DNA of 64,000 nucleotides from Hoplostethus atlanticus. Lineage: Eukaryota > Chordata > Actinopteri > Trachichthyiformes > Trachichthyidae. This document shows positions 1 to 13,775 of the stretch, piece by piece. Within the stretch, counting starts at the first letter, position 1; each line of letters begins with the position of its first letter. The notes under the pieces are model-generated. The model did no database searches and was not told the origin of the DNA. It saw nothing but the letters and a program-made list of their open reading frames with translations. Position numbers and translations under genes: made by a program. Where the stretch lies: contig JAXDDX010000024.1 in assembly GCA_034670405.1 (NCBI GenBank), positions 3,116,501 through 3,180,500 of the forward strand, given 5' to 3'.

Positions 1-942
1 TGTGCCCACTTGGAGGCGTACAGAAGGACGAGCTCTGTTTGAGGTTCTCATCCTCTCTAACGTTCTGACACACTAACCTGCTTAAAGGGGACCACGTTGA
101 TTTCATATCATGATCCCATGTCAAGGAAAAAAGAAAGAGAGAGAGAGAGAAAAAACTACATGTGCAGAAATATGTAGGGAGGAATGTAGAATAAGAGGAG
201 CTGTGCAACTCTGCCTGAATAAAAAAAGAAGGCATACTGGCTGAAAACTCTTTAGTGTCTCATTTAATAGTTTTAAAGGTTGTATAAGTTGTAGCGTTCC
301 CTGAAACTGATCAGATTAGAAATGAATAAACAAAATTGCATTTCAATAATTACATGGTATGGAGGAGAAAGAAATCTGATCTCCATCCAAGACAAGAATG
401 ATGACTTGGTCAACCGGTTTTTAAGGTACAAGAGAAAACACTTTATAGCTGATGGCAGATAATACAATACAATCCACTTGACCACAATGAATCAATAAAT
501 CCCTTCTCCTGGTCACGTAACCTATTAAACAAGGGCTCTATAAAATGCATCTACATGTAAAAAAACAAATAAAAAAAACAAAACAGAATGGACTTTTGCA
601 AAGCATCCTCTATAGCCTCAATGAAACAGCTGTGGTGAAAACATAGACACAGAGTTGGAACTGGGACAAAGCTTCAAGTGACTTCATCCGTCTGTTTGTA
701 CATTCAATCTTGAATACACCAAGGTCACAAAAAATGTCCTCCTGTGGCAAGTGTGCGGCTTGATTATCACTGGGACTGAAAGGCCCCAAACCAATGAGCG
801 ATTTCAGAGCAACAACATTATCAACCTGATGAGCTGCCCAGAGAGAAAGAGCTGCTCAGTGTTAGCTCTGCACTCTCTTCTCACCAAACTGCTGCTCTTG
901 CCCCCATAACATACATCTGACAGTTTGGCTCCAGCTTTGTGC

Positions 943-944
<2 letters not shown>

Positions 945-994
<50 letters not shown>

Positions 995-1006
995 CACACA
1001 CAACAC
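945..1006. repeat. (CA)n microsatellite
   Basis: About 24 uninterrupted CA units are followed by two imperfect units. The apparent open frames on both strands across it are repeat translations and not genes. Confidence 0.97.
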
Positions 1007-1974
1007 ATCTGAATGCATATTTGCCTTCAGCATGGGCATTCTCTCAGAGATGTACATATTCCAGGTCCCTGATGTTGGGCCATAATAGGAGCCTGGGAGA
1101 AACCAACATGATGCCAACTGTCTAGCCACCGGCCCAGTTTATGAGGCTTATGAGATCGCACAACATCCCAAAACAGATATCTCTGATCACTAGTATACAA
1201 TCACTGTCCTTCACAAAATAACACATTTATTATTTTGGACTGTAAGTATTATGAAGAACTGAATTAATATTGCACCATAAACATTTACCTAGCCAGCAAG
1301 AATGTTATTTCAACTTTCTTATCATTTCTGTTCAAACCATCTTTAACTAAGGCTAAATATTTGATAAATCATGCTAAAAGGAATCATCCTGTGTCAAAAC
1401 TCAAGGACTAAATCCACAACAGGTGTGCAAAAAGTTAGAGACACTTTGGATATCGCAGGAAGTCATTCTATGATCAGCAATTAGTGTAATTACAATGCAT
1501 TTCTGGTCAAATACAACTAGGATGAGAACAGAGGCTTCAAGACTGCTCTTCAGAGGATGTAAGTTAGGTATGGGAAGGGAACAATCCTAGACAGCATCTT
1601 AAATTCGCAGAATGTACAAACAATTAATGATCACAAGTAAAACATCTTTTCATGTTATAGACATCTACGCCAGTATGAACCACACAAATACAAATTACAA
1701 TCAAATGCACATCACACACAGCCGTTTCTCCCTGCCAGAACACAGTGGTAGTACTGTTCTAATGCTGTGCTTCACTGAGAACAGGAGAGTGGTGCTAAAT
1801 ATGCCGGATTGGGGCTTACCTTTGTGAGTGGCCGTTTATGGGGGTATAATCACTGCAGACAGACAGACAGAATGGATGACAGACAACCCGACAGAGAGAA
1901 CCCTGGGATACGTGCTCTGATCAGATGCCCGCTGCTTATATCTACTACAGGGCGGAGCCACTGGGATGGGCGGG

Positions 1975-2019
<45 letters not shown>
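1975..2019. repeat. (GA)n microsatellite
   Basis: Near-perfect GA dinucleotide run with one interruption (a GAAAGA step). It reads as an Arg-Glu or Ser-Leu run in the overlapping frames. Confidence 0.96.
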
Positions 2020-2291
2020 TAATTGAAAGCTCCCAAAAAAAGTTAGGCCATACCATAGTGACAGAACCTGCCCATGTCCCCCAATTGCGCACCCACATAT
2101 TGATCAACAGGAGTTTTTCCCTTTGAGGTGTGATTAATTCAGCGACCTTCTGGCTGCGTGCTGCTGTATGCACTAAAACTGAGCTGATTCATCATCCCTG
2201 TGTGTGTGAGCCCAGACACACCGGGGCTGGTGCAGTGCTGGTCGTTCAGAGCCACCTGTCCTGACACACTGCTGCTGAGTAAGGCCTCTAC

Positions 2292-2292
<1 letters not shown>

Positions 2293-2327
<35 letters not shown>
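2293..2327. repeat. (CA)n microsatellite
   Basis: About 17 perfect CA units in otherwise unique sequence. Confidence 0.96.
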
Positions 2328-3316
2328 ATAATAAGACATTTATACAGCATAAATTACAGTCCAGTACCTGCACATTTATAAATAGTTATGTGTAGAACAA
2401 TTTCAGCAAACCAAATTCAACACATAAACAGTGACATCTTTCACCACATGTTTTAGGCTGATCGCCCTCACTCCACCACCCCTTGGATGGAAATGTTTAT
2501 CTTCTGTCTAAATGCAGAAGAGAGAATAACATCCTAGCTTTTACACCTGTCATGGCGAAAGTTTGGAAAAGTTAGTCAGCATAAAAATGTCAGTATAGTG
2601 AAAAGGCCTTCTGATGCGTCCATAGGCCACAGTCAGCCACAGACTAAAAATAATCTTCTCAAAGGTCTCATTGTTTGTCTTTGACGACAGAGATCTTCCA
2701 GGGCAGTTTTGACACCTGTCTACCACCAGCGCCACCCTGACTGAGTAACTCTGAGGTGTCCAGCCACTAACTATAGGTAACATACTGTACAGCACGACCA
2801 TCCATACCTCTGTTACGGCCGTGTGTCGTCTTGTTCTAAGCTTCTTATTCTGTATGTTTTAGGGGACACCATTTCCTTTCCCTTCCTTTCCATTGGGTGA
2901 AACCGCCGTGTTCTTTGCCGTCATGGTTTTAGATACAGCACAGAGGCCAGCAGTGTGTCCTGGCAGTGGGTGGCTGATTGTGTGTGTGTGCGCGCTGTGC
3001 CAAGGTGGCACGCTGGTGTGAAAGGGTGGATGTCCTGTCCTGTCTCCAACAGCCAAGTGTCAGCTAAGTCAGCTTACTGGTCTCGGACAGGTTTGGTCAC
3101 TGAAGACTGTCAGTCTTTACTAATGATGAGATGATTTTCCTGATGATCTCCAGAATATTTTCTTGGTGTTGACTAGCGAAACTATTATTCTGTTAGCTTC
3201 ATTGCTATGTTAGCTATGTACAATATAACCTACGACTGTAAGTTCATGTGATACTAATGTAGTCTCTAAGGTGAAGAGCATGTAATCGATAATGCCATCA
3301 CCATCACCCACAATCA

Positions 3317-3317
<1 letters not shown>

Positions 3318-3356
<39 letters not shown>
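3318..3356. repeat. (CA)n microsatellite
   Basis: About 19 perfect CA units, preceded by a short CAC/ATCAC-rich stretch. Confidence 0.96.
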
Positions 3357-3358
<2 letters not shown>

Positions 3359-6300
3359 TGAGTTGCGGTGTGAAAGGTACACATTAGCCAGGGGGTAATG
3401 AGTTAGTGTGTTTGCCCTTGTGCTTCAATTCTCTTCCTGTTCCATTAATGAAGCCTCAATAGGCCTCACAAGCACCTCCTTCCCATCAGGCCTGCTCCAT
3501 GCTGCTGCATGTGAATGTAGACCCTGTATAAAGATTCAGTCCCCTGCTCAAGTTTCATTCTCTCAACTTTGACTCGTCTCGGCTCAACGTTCGTTCTCGC
3601 GGCCAAAGTGTATGCTACAACTGACAGCGCTAGTGAGGTCAGCGATGGCTCGGTGTGATTTGGCTTCCGAATCCCAGTGATATATCCACATTCTGGCTGA
3701 GCACAAGACAATGTTTATACTAACATTGAGCAGTGTATGATCTGAGACACGTGCACATTAATAATCCCTCCTCAGTTTGGACATCTTTGTTTGAGAAATA
3801 TTCAAACAACACAATGGATCATTGATGCTTTGGCTTAGGTTAGTACACTGCATGTCAGCTGACCTACAGAAACAAGAGGAAGAAAAGAAAAGAAAAGCCG
3901 AGAAGTGTTGGACAACAGTTCAGATAGGAATAGAAAGCTCAAATAGGAAGCTCAAGCGTTCCCGGACATTATGCCATAGGTTGTGACTTACTTCCAGTAT
4001 GGAGTAGACCGGGCAATGGGGAGGTTTGAGCACCTTATTATCACATTAGAGACTTGAAGCTGTACAGTATGTCTCCCACATGCCTACAGCTGGGGATCAG
4101 AAACACGTGTGAGCTGTAATGAGAACCAGGCAGAGACACAGTCATCTTGAATGAGACATATAGGCACGCCGATTCAGTCACAGGGTTCCTAACGTTCCAC
4201 AACCTTCCTTCAGTCACATACAATGAGCAAGAGTGACCCTGAATCCAACACACACATACACCCGCACACACACACACACATGCATATTCTGCCCACATGC
4301 ATGCACAGAGAGGTTTTTTTCCCACCCGCCAGCAAGCCTCCTCGGTGTCCTGAGAAAGTTTATGATGCATATTATGTGTGAAGTTGTCCAGAGCCCCTGA
4401 TGAGAGTTACACTAGGTGTTTGTGTTTTTGCCCAAGCGTTCCCCTGGAGCACCATTAACAGGCTGAACAAAAACACTCATTGGGCCTTACTATAAATACT
4501 GCTTATAAACCGTCCGACCAAGACAGAATGGCATTCGGACAGAATACACAGTATGCATGTGAATGTGTATGTGAGTGTGTGTTGTTCTTAATTAAGTGTT
4601 TTAATAGATGTATATGTAACCTACAGAGCAATCTGTGCCCAGTCTGCAATTTGTCAATGTCTGCCTCATGCTCTTGGTCTCCCGTTTTCATGAACCATTC
4701 TCTGTGACCTCTTCAAATTGTGTGTATGTGTGTGTGCATGTGCATTGTGTTTGCATGATCGTATGATGTGTGTGTGTGTGTAAGAGAAGTGTACATGTGT
4801 GTCTGAGAGAGAAGTGTACAGGATCCCAGCAACCCCATATTGCTCTTTTCAGTGCAACATGGCAACTGTAGATGCAATTTGAAATGTTTGCACAACTGTG
4901 AATTTACATTTTATAGTCATAAAGCAACAGACAATCAGCCCGTTGCCACAGTAACTCAGTGTTAAGCATCTGCGTTCAGCAGTTTCAGAGTTGCTATCTC
5001 CTAGTTCTGTCACATTTTCAGATGAGTTTATGGCATCTGACTTTGTAAAGCTTCCACATTCCTCTCTCCTTCCCGTTCACCGTGCGGCAACCTTAGAATT
5101 TGTAGTGCAAACAGAGGAGTCAACATGTGAAAGTGTCCCTGTCACGTCGTCCATAGGAATCGACGGCCACTTAGAGTGCTGTGGAATTCAGCCCTGCCAC
5201 ACGGCACCCAAAAAGTACCAGTGATCTGTTCCCAAAAATTCAGCATCGTATTGCCAACCTGGGAGACCGACAGGCCTTATTACCTACCTTCTCAGCCATG
5301 AAACAAAACCCTCCCATGCTGCACACTGACATACAGTCTGGTATGATGTATTGATGGCCCTCTAGCCAGATTCTGAAGCGTCACATATAGACACAGAGTT
5401 AACTGAGATGGACAATAGATAGTCAGGATTGACCAGCTCCAACACATTTCCGTGACTGTGATCAGTTTCTTTCTTTTCAGACTTTTACTATTTTGACCTT
5501 TTACCCCAGTGCCCAGAACAATGAACCTTGACCTTTCCTCTCTGACCCTTCCAGCGAGGTCACGCTGAACTAGCCCAAAACCGGACCAATGGAGGGCAGT
5601 AAAACTACGTCATGAATAGTCTATAGGTATACTACACAATTCATGTTTGCATGAGCACTCGCAAAACAGTGATTTGGGTAGCTAGGCCTTGGGTAAAGTT
5701 AGCATGGCCTGAATGCCAGTTATTACAATAAGACACACCCTTGAACACAGTCTAAGGCAATCATTCTCATGTTCACCGGTGGGCTATTTCCTGGAAAGTA
5801 ATGGTTGTTTTCACTCTACTAGTTGATAGTTGCTTAAATGATCCAACTATGCATTCAGGCAACAAAACAAATGATCCTGACTTGGCTAGCTAGTTGGCTG
5901 GCTACCAGATTTAGGTCTATGGCTGTCTTAAAAGTTGTTTAATCCCCTCATCTTTGGTTCTGATCGGTTGGTAGTGTCACACCCTTCATCCCACACCTGC
6001 TACACTGAAGGTGGGTACAGTCTCCCTGTTCCCTGCCCCCCATCATGGCAATAAATCACTGAATTTACGAGCCCCCCGTGTCGCTTTAAAAGTGCTGCTC
6101 TCGCCACCAACAAGGGCAGAGGTTTGTTATTCTGTTTTTTATGAAAGCAACCTTGTTGCTCACGCAGTGAGGAATCCCAGGTCTTCTCCCCCCACCAGTT
6201 TTGAAGGGGTCAAAATCCCATAACCTTACTTTATCTCAAAAATGTGGAAATAATCAGCCATCTGTCCAGCGTACAGTACGTGTGCACGCTACAGAATGCG

Positions 6301-6524
6301 GGTTAAGTACAGCACAAAGTCCATCACACAGTTTGGCTAATTTCCTGCCAAAGTGGAACGAGATGTGTAATGTATCCATTACTGGAGGCTCCCATGACTC
6401 AGGGTCACCACCATCACCAGTCATTATGACCCACCCTAAAACACCATGGTCATTTCATCTACCCAGGGAGTTAAGATAGTGGCACAGTCCCTCACAAAAA
6501 CCCTCTGCCTAAAGTCATCTAAGA

Positions 6525-6525
<1 letters not shown>

Positions 6526-6572
<47 letters not shown>
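6526..6572. repeat. (GT)n microsatellite
   Basis: About 23 perfect TG units. Confidence 0.97.
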
Positions 6573-6574
<2 letters not shown>

Positions 6575-7686
6575 CTGCCTACTGTCCATGTATCTGTACC
6601 TCCACTAAAGTAGTGGGTTTATTTAGCTTTGGGAGTTTACTGTGAATGTACAGCCAGTCCACACACTCCCCCACTCACAGCTGGTCCATACACAGACCAG
6701 TCTTCACACAGCAGTGTCGCAGTAAAGCCCCCATCATGCACACGTACACAGGCGTACACATGCACAAACACATGCACGGTCTCTCTCCCCTTCCATAGTC
6801 GCTTCATCCCACACACTGAAAACACACATACACACCACCCGGCCCACAATCCTTTGCCTCAGTCAACAGGCTGTAACATTCCAGTCTCTCACCCGGGGCT
6901 GCCCAGCGATGACATCACTGCACCAAGAGAGACGGGCACAGGGTTTACAAGGTTTGAGGTGGCTTGGTGGGGCGAGCCTGGTTCAAAAGGCTCTCTCTCT
7001 CCCATGGGCCCACAGAAAAACAGCAGTTTATCCAGATGACAGAGGACATCAAACACAAACAGAATGAATCAACTTTGACAACGATTGACTCTTAAAGGAA
7101 TGTGCCTCTGTATGTGAGCCATGGGAGCATGTGTGTGTGTGAGTCTGCAGTAATCTGGATACAAGTGCATGCATGTGAATGTTCATGAGTTTTGAATTTC
7201 TTGTTACCGTGGGACGTTTTTATGGGAATGTAACATCACACACACTAGACAATCCAAAACACTCTACTGTCACGCTATATATAAAAACCCCTATACTCCT
7301 AGACTGAGAGACAGGCAGACAGCAGCACTACACCACTCAATTCAGGTCAGAGCAGCTAATCCCAGAGAGTAAGTGAGTGGGAAAGAGGTAGTAAACCTGT
7401 GAAATGCACAGTCTGTAGTCTATTACTTTAAATAGAAATTAAAAGTGGTACTATTGCCTCATTCCTATACCTCTCCCCACTACCTGGAAACTAGAGAGAA
7501 CCATATAAGTGATATACTGTAAGCCATGTCAGAGGGAGACAGACAGTCTGGTGATCCCTGTCAGATTTGATTCACTGGTCAGATTGTAGGTCCATGGGAG
7601 AAACAAAGTCGAGGAGGGTAGATACTAGAGACATAAGGTGATATCAGTCACAGACAGAAAGACAGAGGGCTGTCCCTCTCCACCCA

Positions 7687-7743
7687 CCTCTCCTCTCCTC
7701 TCCTCTCCTCTCCTCTCCTCTCCTCTCCTCTCCTCTCCTCTCT
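7687..7743. repeat. (TCCTC)n pentanucleotide array
   Basis: About eleven tandem copies of a pure-pyrimidine pentamer, with the complementary strand pure purine. This is the clearest non-dinucleotide tandem array in the window. Homopurine-homopyrimidine mirror-type tracts like this can adopt triplex DNA in principle. Confidence 0.95.
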
Positions 7744-8253
7744 ACAGCTGAAGATTGAAAAACGTGGTGTTATAGTGCTATGGGAATCAAGTGGAGCAGC
7801 ATATAATGACTGTGAATGCGGTGGAAGGTAGAAATGGATCAATTTCAAACAGGGAAATGTGAATCTACCAAGTCAGTTCAATGAGTTGTACTTGATAGTC
7901 TTGATATGTGGTTTCTATCTTAGATTCACACATGTTGATGTTCTGGGTCAGATGAATAACACGTGAGTTCTTAACCTCTGTGGCGTGCCTCTTTCGGAGG
8001 TTACTCCTGTGAACAGATGGGCACATAGAACGTAAAGCACGGTACAGTGATTTATCTTTGAATGCTCTTAGATCACAGTCTCTATCCTACCATCTGGTTG
8101 CACCTGCTTGCGTACCTGACCTTTGATATCAGCAGCTTGTACAGTACATTACACTCAATTCCTAAATATGGCCTTGTTGTTGCATTTTGATTCACTCAGG
8201 ATCCTGTAATTCTATACTCTAAACTTGCAGCAAGAGGTCAACCAGGCATGGTC

Positions 8254-8282
8254 AACACACACACACACACACACACACACAC
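8254..8282. repeat. (CA)n microsatellite
   Basis: About 14 perfect CA units. Confidence 0.95.
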
Positions 8283-8785
8283 TGACTTCACAAGTCCCTT
8301 TTTTTATGTTTGCCATAGTGTGATTAATAGTTTTCATAGCCTTGTGCCAATTTTTACATTTTGACGTGAGGTGAGAATTGATTTCAGCTCTCTCAATTGA
8401 CACTTTTTGCTTTATGAACTGTTTGCATGAGGACATTTCTCCTCCTGTGGTGAATGAGGAGGCACGGTGACTGAATAAATACTTGTTTACTATGGCCTCT
8501 CTATATCTATTTATGAGGTTTTCAGCAACTATCACTCTGAATTTTATTGACCTTAAGCCAGTCTACAGGTTGGTATAAATTGCACTGATGAGTATTTTTG
8601 TCAAGAAGAGGAGGAAGAGGTCAGGGTGAGTGCATGCTAACAGAGCACATAGCAAACAAGGTGCACAGGATATGACCTCACACATGCGTTGCTGAAGCTA
8701 GATGTTGAAAGGTCAGAGGTTAACTGGCAATCGTGACTCCGTTACAAATGGAGCTCCACACCACACGTATACATGCATGCACATA

Positions 8786-8830
8786 TACACACACACACAC
8801 ACACTCAGATCAATCACAATCACTTTTAAG

Positions 8831-8899
<69 letters not shown>
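8786..8899. repeat. Compound (CA)n plus (CT)n microsatellite
   Basis: A short CA run (about 8786-8804) is followed, after about 30 bases of unique sequence, by about 32 perfect CT units (8834-8898). The Leu-Ser frames across it are artefacts. Confidence 0.96.
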
Positions 8900-8900
<1 letters not shown>

Positions 8901-11601
8901 GTTCTTCTATCCCCTAAGTCATTCTCTTACTAAAAATAATTGCTGCTCTCCCCTCTGGGTGAAAGGGTAAGGTAGTGGGTCATAAACATGGATGCTTGCT
9001 GAAAGGCATTGTGGGTAGGGGATTCTGCAATGAGGTGTAAGTATGTGTGGAATGCTCATAGGGCTCAGTGTTGACCTGGGACAAACAGAAAGCATGCTGG
9101 GATACAGCATGTGGGGCCAGGACAGCTCTGGCTTCACCAGTTTACCATATCTCTGATGTAGTAACCAGTGGCAAAGGCCAAGCCGGCAATCACAGTATTT
9201 GCTAGGGAGCAGGCACTCCCTTAAAAAACGACGAAACAAAACATTCCTTTCATGCATTGGGTGCATTGAAAGGAAGAGAAACATACGGCAACTGCCAAAA
9301 CGACTCTGAACCGGGCGTGTCTGAAGCAACATCAATCTTGCCAGCTACTAATGCATGATGAAAACGCACTCCGTTTCCCTCGCCTCATAAATATTTACAC
9401 AAGTACTGAATGGATTAGCAAATGAGTTAATCTGGATAAACACATCCAAATCGGTCTCTCTCCAAATGAGCAAAATCTGACTACACAACTGCACACCAAT
9501 TAAGTGAATTTACAATCACCTTCACGTTATTTCAAACTAGAAGTCATGCATTTCAAACCCCCACCTACCGATCCAACCCACCCACCATCAAGGAATGGAC
9601 CAGTGCTCAATTTACACAAAAGCAGTATTTAATATGTCTGCCTTGTGGCTGAAAGCACATTGAAATAACCTGTATAATGAGTGTAAATGTTGGCCCTCTT
9701 GCCAGGCCATGTCAGGGGAGAACTGTTAATGTACAGTCCACAGTCCCCACTGGCCCATATATTAGGCAGCTCACTGTATTACCCTGTGTTATTCCACCCT
9801 GCACACACTGCCGCCATCATTAAATATCAAATTAAGGACTGTGACATGGCAGGCAGGCATGCCAGATATAATATACTTGAAAGAAATGCAGTTTCAAGAT
9901 TTATGTTCAGCCTCGGAACAAACGTTTTTGTATTAATTTGTATGCATCTATAATATGCTCATGTCACGCGATGACACACATTTGTTTTTGTTCATCTTTA
10001 CAGAATTCTATCTCAGACATTAGATAGTCTGTATTCTATGGCAGAGTCAGTACTTGCAGACATAACTGAGAGGAAAAGGGTCCATCAGTTTGAAGAGAAC
10101 AATGAACATATTCCCCATAGAGAATAACAATATGAGTACTTTTATTTTGTTTTCAGCAAATGTGCATCACCAACAACAGAAGTTGCTTGGAGATTATTGT
10201 GGTTATGGATTTAACAGGAGACTAATTTTGAGTTTGAACGCAGAAAACATTTCAACAATCTAAAACATCAATGGTAAACGTCAGGTTTTGGTGTCCTTCA
10301 GAATAAAAGAGCAAGAGCTTCTTTAGAGACCCACCATTCAAGAGGGAGAAATCCATCATCGAGGAGGCAGAGACACCAATTTCTCCACTGACAGCAGCCT
10401 CCATAATGCAATGCAGCCACAAGGCATACTGCATTTTGATTTTCTCGACTGGAAAAATTTGCTCTCTAGCTCTTACTATGCAATTGCTATTGCTATGACT
10501 CTCTCCATGTACACATATAAGCGACAGCTGAAATGCAACAAGTTCAGGCACAAGTTGCCTATTCAGGTTGTCGAAAAGCATTCTGGAATAAAAGTAAATG
10601 ACAACACTTATCCACTCCTGGAATGTATTGGACATAACAGAGATATAACAGTGTGAGAGTATCCTTTAAATGTCAATATGATCAATTTAGTGAATGTTTG
10701 GTAAGATGTCCTTTAAACGTTTAATTCACAAGTCATGAACTCATGATTATAAATTATAATTGAAATTATAAGTTGACATTGAGAAACATATCTATAAACA
10801 TTTGATTAGAATTCAAACATGGAAAGTGGGTGCTTCAGTGCTTCAGAGAAAGCGTTTACTTCCTGTACATACATACATTACAGCCAAAAGCTCCCAAACA
10901 CCTCCGGCACGATCTGTCAAGTGCATGTCAAGACTCTCATTTCCTGCATGAGATAATTTTGTCTCACACTTATTGAGATCGTTGTCAGATGCTGGGTACT
11001 GTAACAAAAGAACACTCTGAACAAAACATGATTTGGTTAAACTTATGGCAGCCTGATTGTACCACTCTCTGTGCCAAAAACGCACTCTAGATCTCAAGGG
11101 CTGTAAACAGTTGGAGCTGGGTTCTTGTCAGGAGGCTAGAGTGCTAACTCACCACCCCAGCCAAAAACACATCTAGAGTCTGACTCGGCTTCTCTCTAGG
11201 AAATATCAACAGAGAAATCACTATCTTCACAAATGACAGCCATAGGATTGCCCCAATTAGAGGAACACATGACAGCAGTACTACATTTCCCACAGAGGAT
11301 CTATTTGCACTGTAACAGGACTAAGGTGGACCACAGGCCTGATGTAGAGTCTCACATAGACTGGAGCTTTGGAGAAACCAAATGAGACTAGATGGGTGCT
11401 GCTGGATACTGACTGACTCTACTGTACCTCCTAAGCACATACATCATGATCATCTCCCATAGGCAAGTTGGGTGTGTATTCATTGGAAGCAGTATTGGAC
11501 GTGACTTGTGGAACACATAAGCGGACACGCGTGATTAATGAGTATTTGAATGTGTTTGTGTCTGTACTGTATGTATACAATGACAGAATGTGTGTATATT
11601 G

Positions 11602-11608
<7 letters not shown>

Positions 11609-11646
<38 letters not shown>
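11609..11646. repeat. (GT)n microsatellite
   Basis: About 19 TG units, with GT-rich flanks on the left. Confidence 0.95.
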
Positions 11647-11648
<2 letters not shown>

Positions 11649-12642
11649 CGTGTGTGACACAAACCCATTTCCCCTAGCCTTTGCATCGTAGAATATTCTG
11701 TTCCATTTAGATGACATGGGCCCTTGGCACTGAGGTCTGCTTGGATCTGACTGCTGTTTGCGTGGAGTGGGGAACCCTGCCTCAGTGGCAGCAAATTAAC
11801 CAATTTAGGAAAAATCCCAAAGTGGGCACTCTCCTCTCACGGGACTGGAGTCATCGACAGTCTGGTCTACATCCCAGTGGCAGTGAGAGGCTTTTTGTAT
11901 CCTGGAATTACTCAAAGCCAGACTCCAGTTAAAGGTAGGGTACCCTCACTGCTGTGGGGCCGCTGTGGTAGAGAAAAAGAGTTGACAGAGTTTAAAGTGT
12001 CAAATTATATTAGTATTGCTGCTAATTTATTTGATTTCTAACAATAGACAAAAATATACCACAAACAACTGATGATGCTATTCATCAACCATATCACTCC
12101 TCTCCTCCTCAATATGATTCCTCTTGACTCTCATCTACAGATTTTCTTGTAGCTCACTATTTCTATCTTTGACTTTCCCTCCCTCGATCTGTCTCAATTA
12201 TCTTTTAAACTACTTAATAAAAACTAATTTTTATAGACCTGCTTTTATGTAATGACCTTTGATCATGCTTTTTGATTATATTTCCTACTTTGTAAGTGAG
12301 TTTTATATAAATAAAGATTATTATTTTTCCTCCACCTACAGGCAGCTCTATTTAAAGGCGACTGTTCTTTCCCTGAAAGGTACCTCTTTTCTGGTCCACA
12401 GGTGTGGCAACTTTGATACATGAGTGTTAAGACTGCAGGGGAAGAGTTTGCTTGTAGCAAATATTTCACAGATGTTCGGCTTTTACTATTGGCTGCATAA
12501 CTTCCTATGCTCTACATATGTGACATGTTGGTTCATCCCTGACACACCCAAGTGAGTAATGTAGTATCATTTGGTACCACCCTAATGAAACTGGACTACC
12601 TGGGAGACCTTCACAACACACAACAGGACCTCCATGACTGGG

Positions 12643-12644
<2 letters not shown>

Positions 12645-12716
<72 letters not shown>

Positions 12717-12722
12717 GCACAC
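12645..12722. repeat. (CA)n microsatellite, longest in the window
   Basis: More than 30 uninterrupted CA units ending in CGCACGCACA variants. It gives Thr-His and Cys-Val open frames on the two strands. Confidence 0.97.
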
Positions 12723-13606
12723 AGAGTGTTCCATATACTAGGAGGTTGAGTCTGGCCAACAGGACCTCCTAGAAGTTGACCTTTGAACCCAGTACAGATA
12801 TTGCTGCTTATTTGCTCTGCCTTGGGAGCTCAAACAACCCTAAAATACGTTTCTCTTTCCCCCAATAAATACTGCTACTGTAACAAACAATACTAGCACA
12901 GAAATGTTAACTGTGTTTGAGTTGAAATGAAATATGGCCCTTCTGCCTATGTCAGTGGAAAACTACTTCTAATAACATGAGTTATTTAGAAATTGATTTC
13001 CCTTCCGTGATGTATTACATCCTTCTTCTGACAAAAGGCAAATGGGCATTGTTGATGGTGAAGCGATGTCACCAGAAAGAGCTTATAAGGGCTCTACCAT
13101 GCAAAGTGTCTAAATCATAAGACATAATAACTCCCCACTAAGACAAAAACTCAAATCTCCATATTTCACTTTAAAAACCTAAGTTGTTTGGTTAATATAT
13201 GCATTGGGCCTGCAGAGTTTATATGAGGGGTCCATGCAGAATGCAAAAGAAAATACACAGCACCTGGAGGAGGAATGTGTCCCGGGATCTTAGAGTGGAT
13301 CCTGGCCAGTCAGATAGGGCTAGCTCTCGCCCAGTCCCAGCCAGGTAGCTAGATAGCAACCCTCAGAGTCCCAGCTCCAGTGCCAGTCTCAGTAGCTTCA
13401 AACCCAAGTCCTGACGCAGAACCAAACCAGAACCACCCCTTGTTAAACCTTGTGTTATATATTTTAATAGCTCAACTCCATACTGTAGATTAGAACCAAT
13501 ATTTCATAACATAAATATACTACTACTGATTCATTTAAAGATGTGATGGTGAGTTGTAAACATGTAGATAGTCACTCTTTATCATTAAAAACAACATACA
13601 AACAAG

Positions 13607-13608
<2 letters not shown>

Positions 13609-13639
<31 letters not shown>
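13609..13639. repeat. (CA)n microsatellite
   Basis: About 15 perfect CA units. Confidence 0.95.
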
Positions 13640-13641
<2 letters not shown>

Positions 13642-13750
13642 TGGCAAGCTGACGCTAATAAAATATATTAGTTGGCACATCACATAATGAGGGACAGAAT
13701 GCACATACACAGTATAGATGAACAAAGTTGTGTGTGTGAATTATGCATGC

Positions 13751-13775
13751 GTGTGTGTGTGTGTGTGTGTGTGTG
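13751..13775. repeat. (GT)n microsatellite
   Basis: About 12 GT units on the + strand. It lies only 110 bases from the CA run at 13609, so the two form an inverted CA/GT pair. Confidence 0.93.

Noticed and set aside
804-1129. Open frames with Cys-Val and Thr-His runs around 950-1000
   Set aside because: They are translations of the (CA)n array on both strands. The same applies to similar frames near 2139, 12505, 16150 and 54014.
10252-10656. Overlapping open frames of 127 codons (-) and 81 codons (+) in repeat-free DNA
   Set aside because: I recognise no domain in either, there is no neighbouring exon chain, and codon composition looks random. It could be a conserved noncoding segment but nothing supports a gene.
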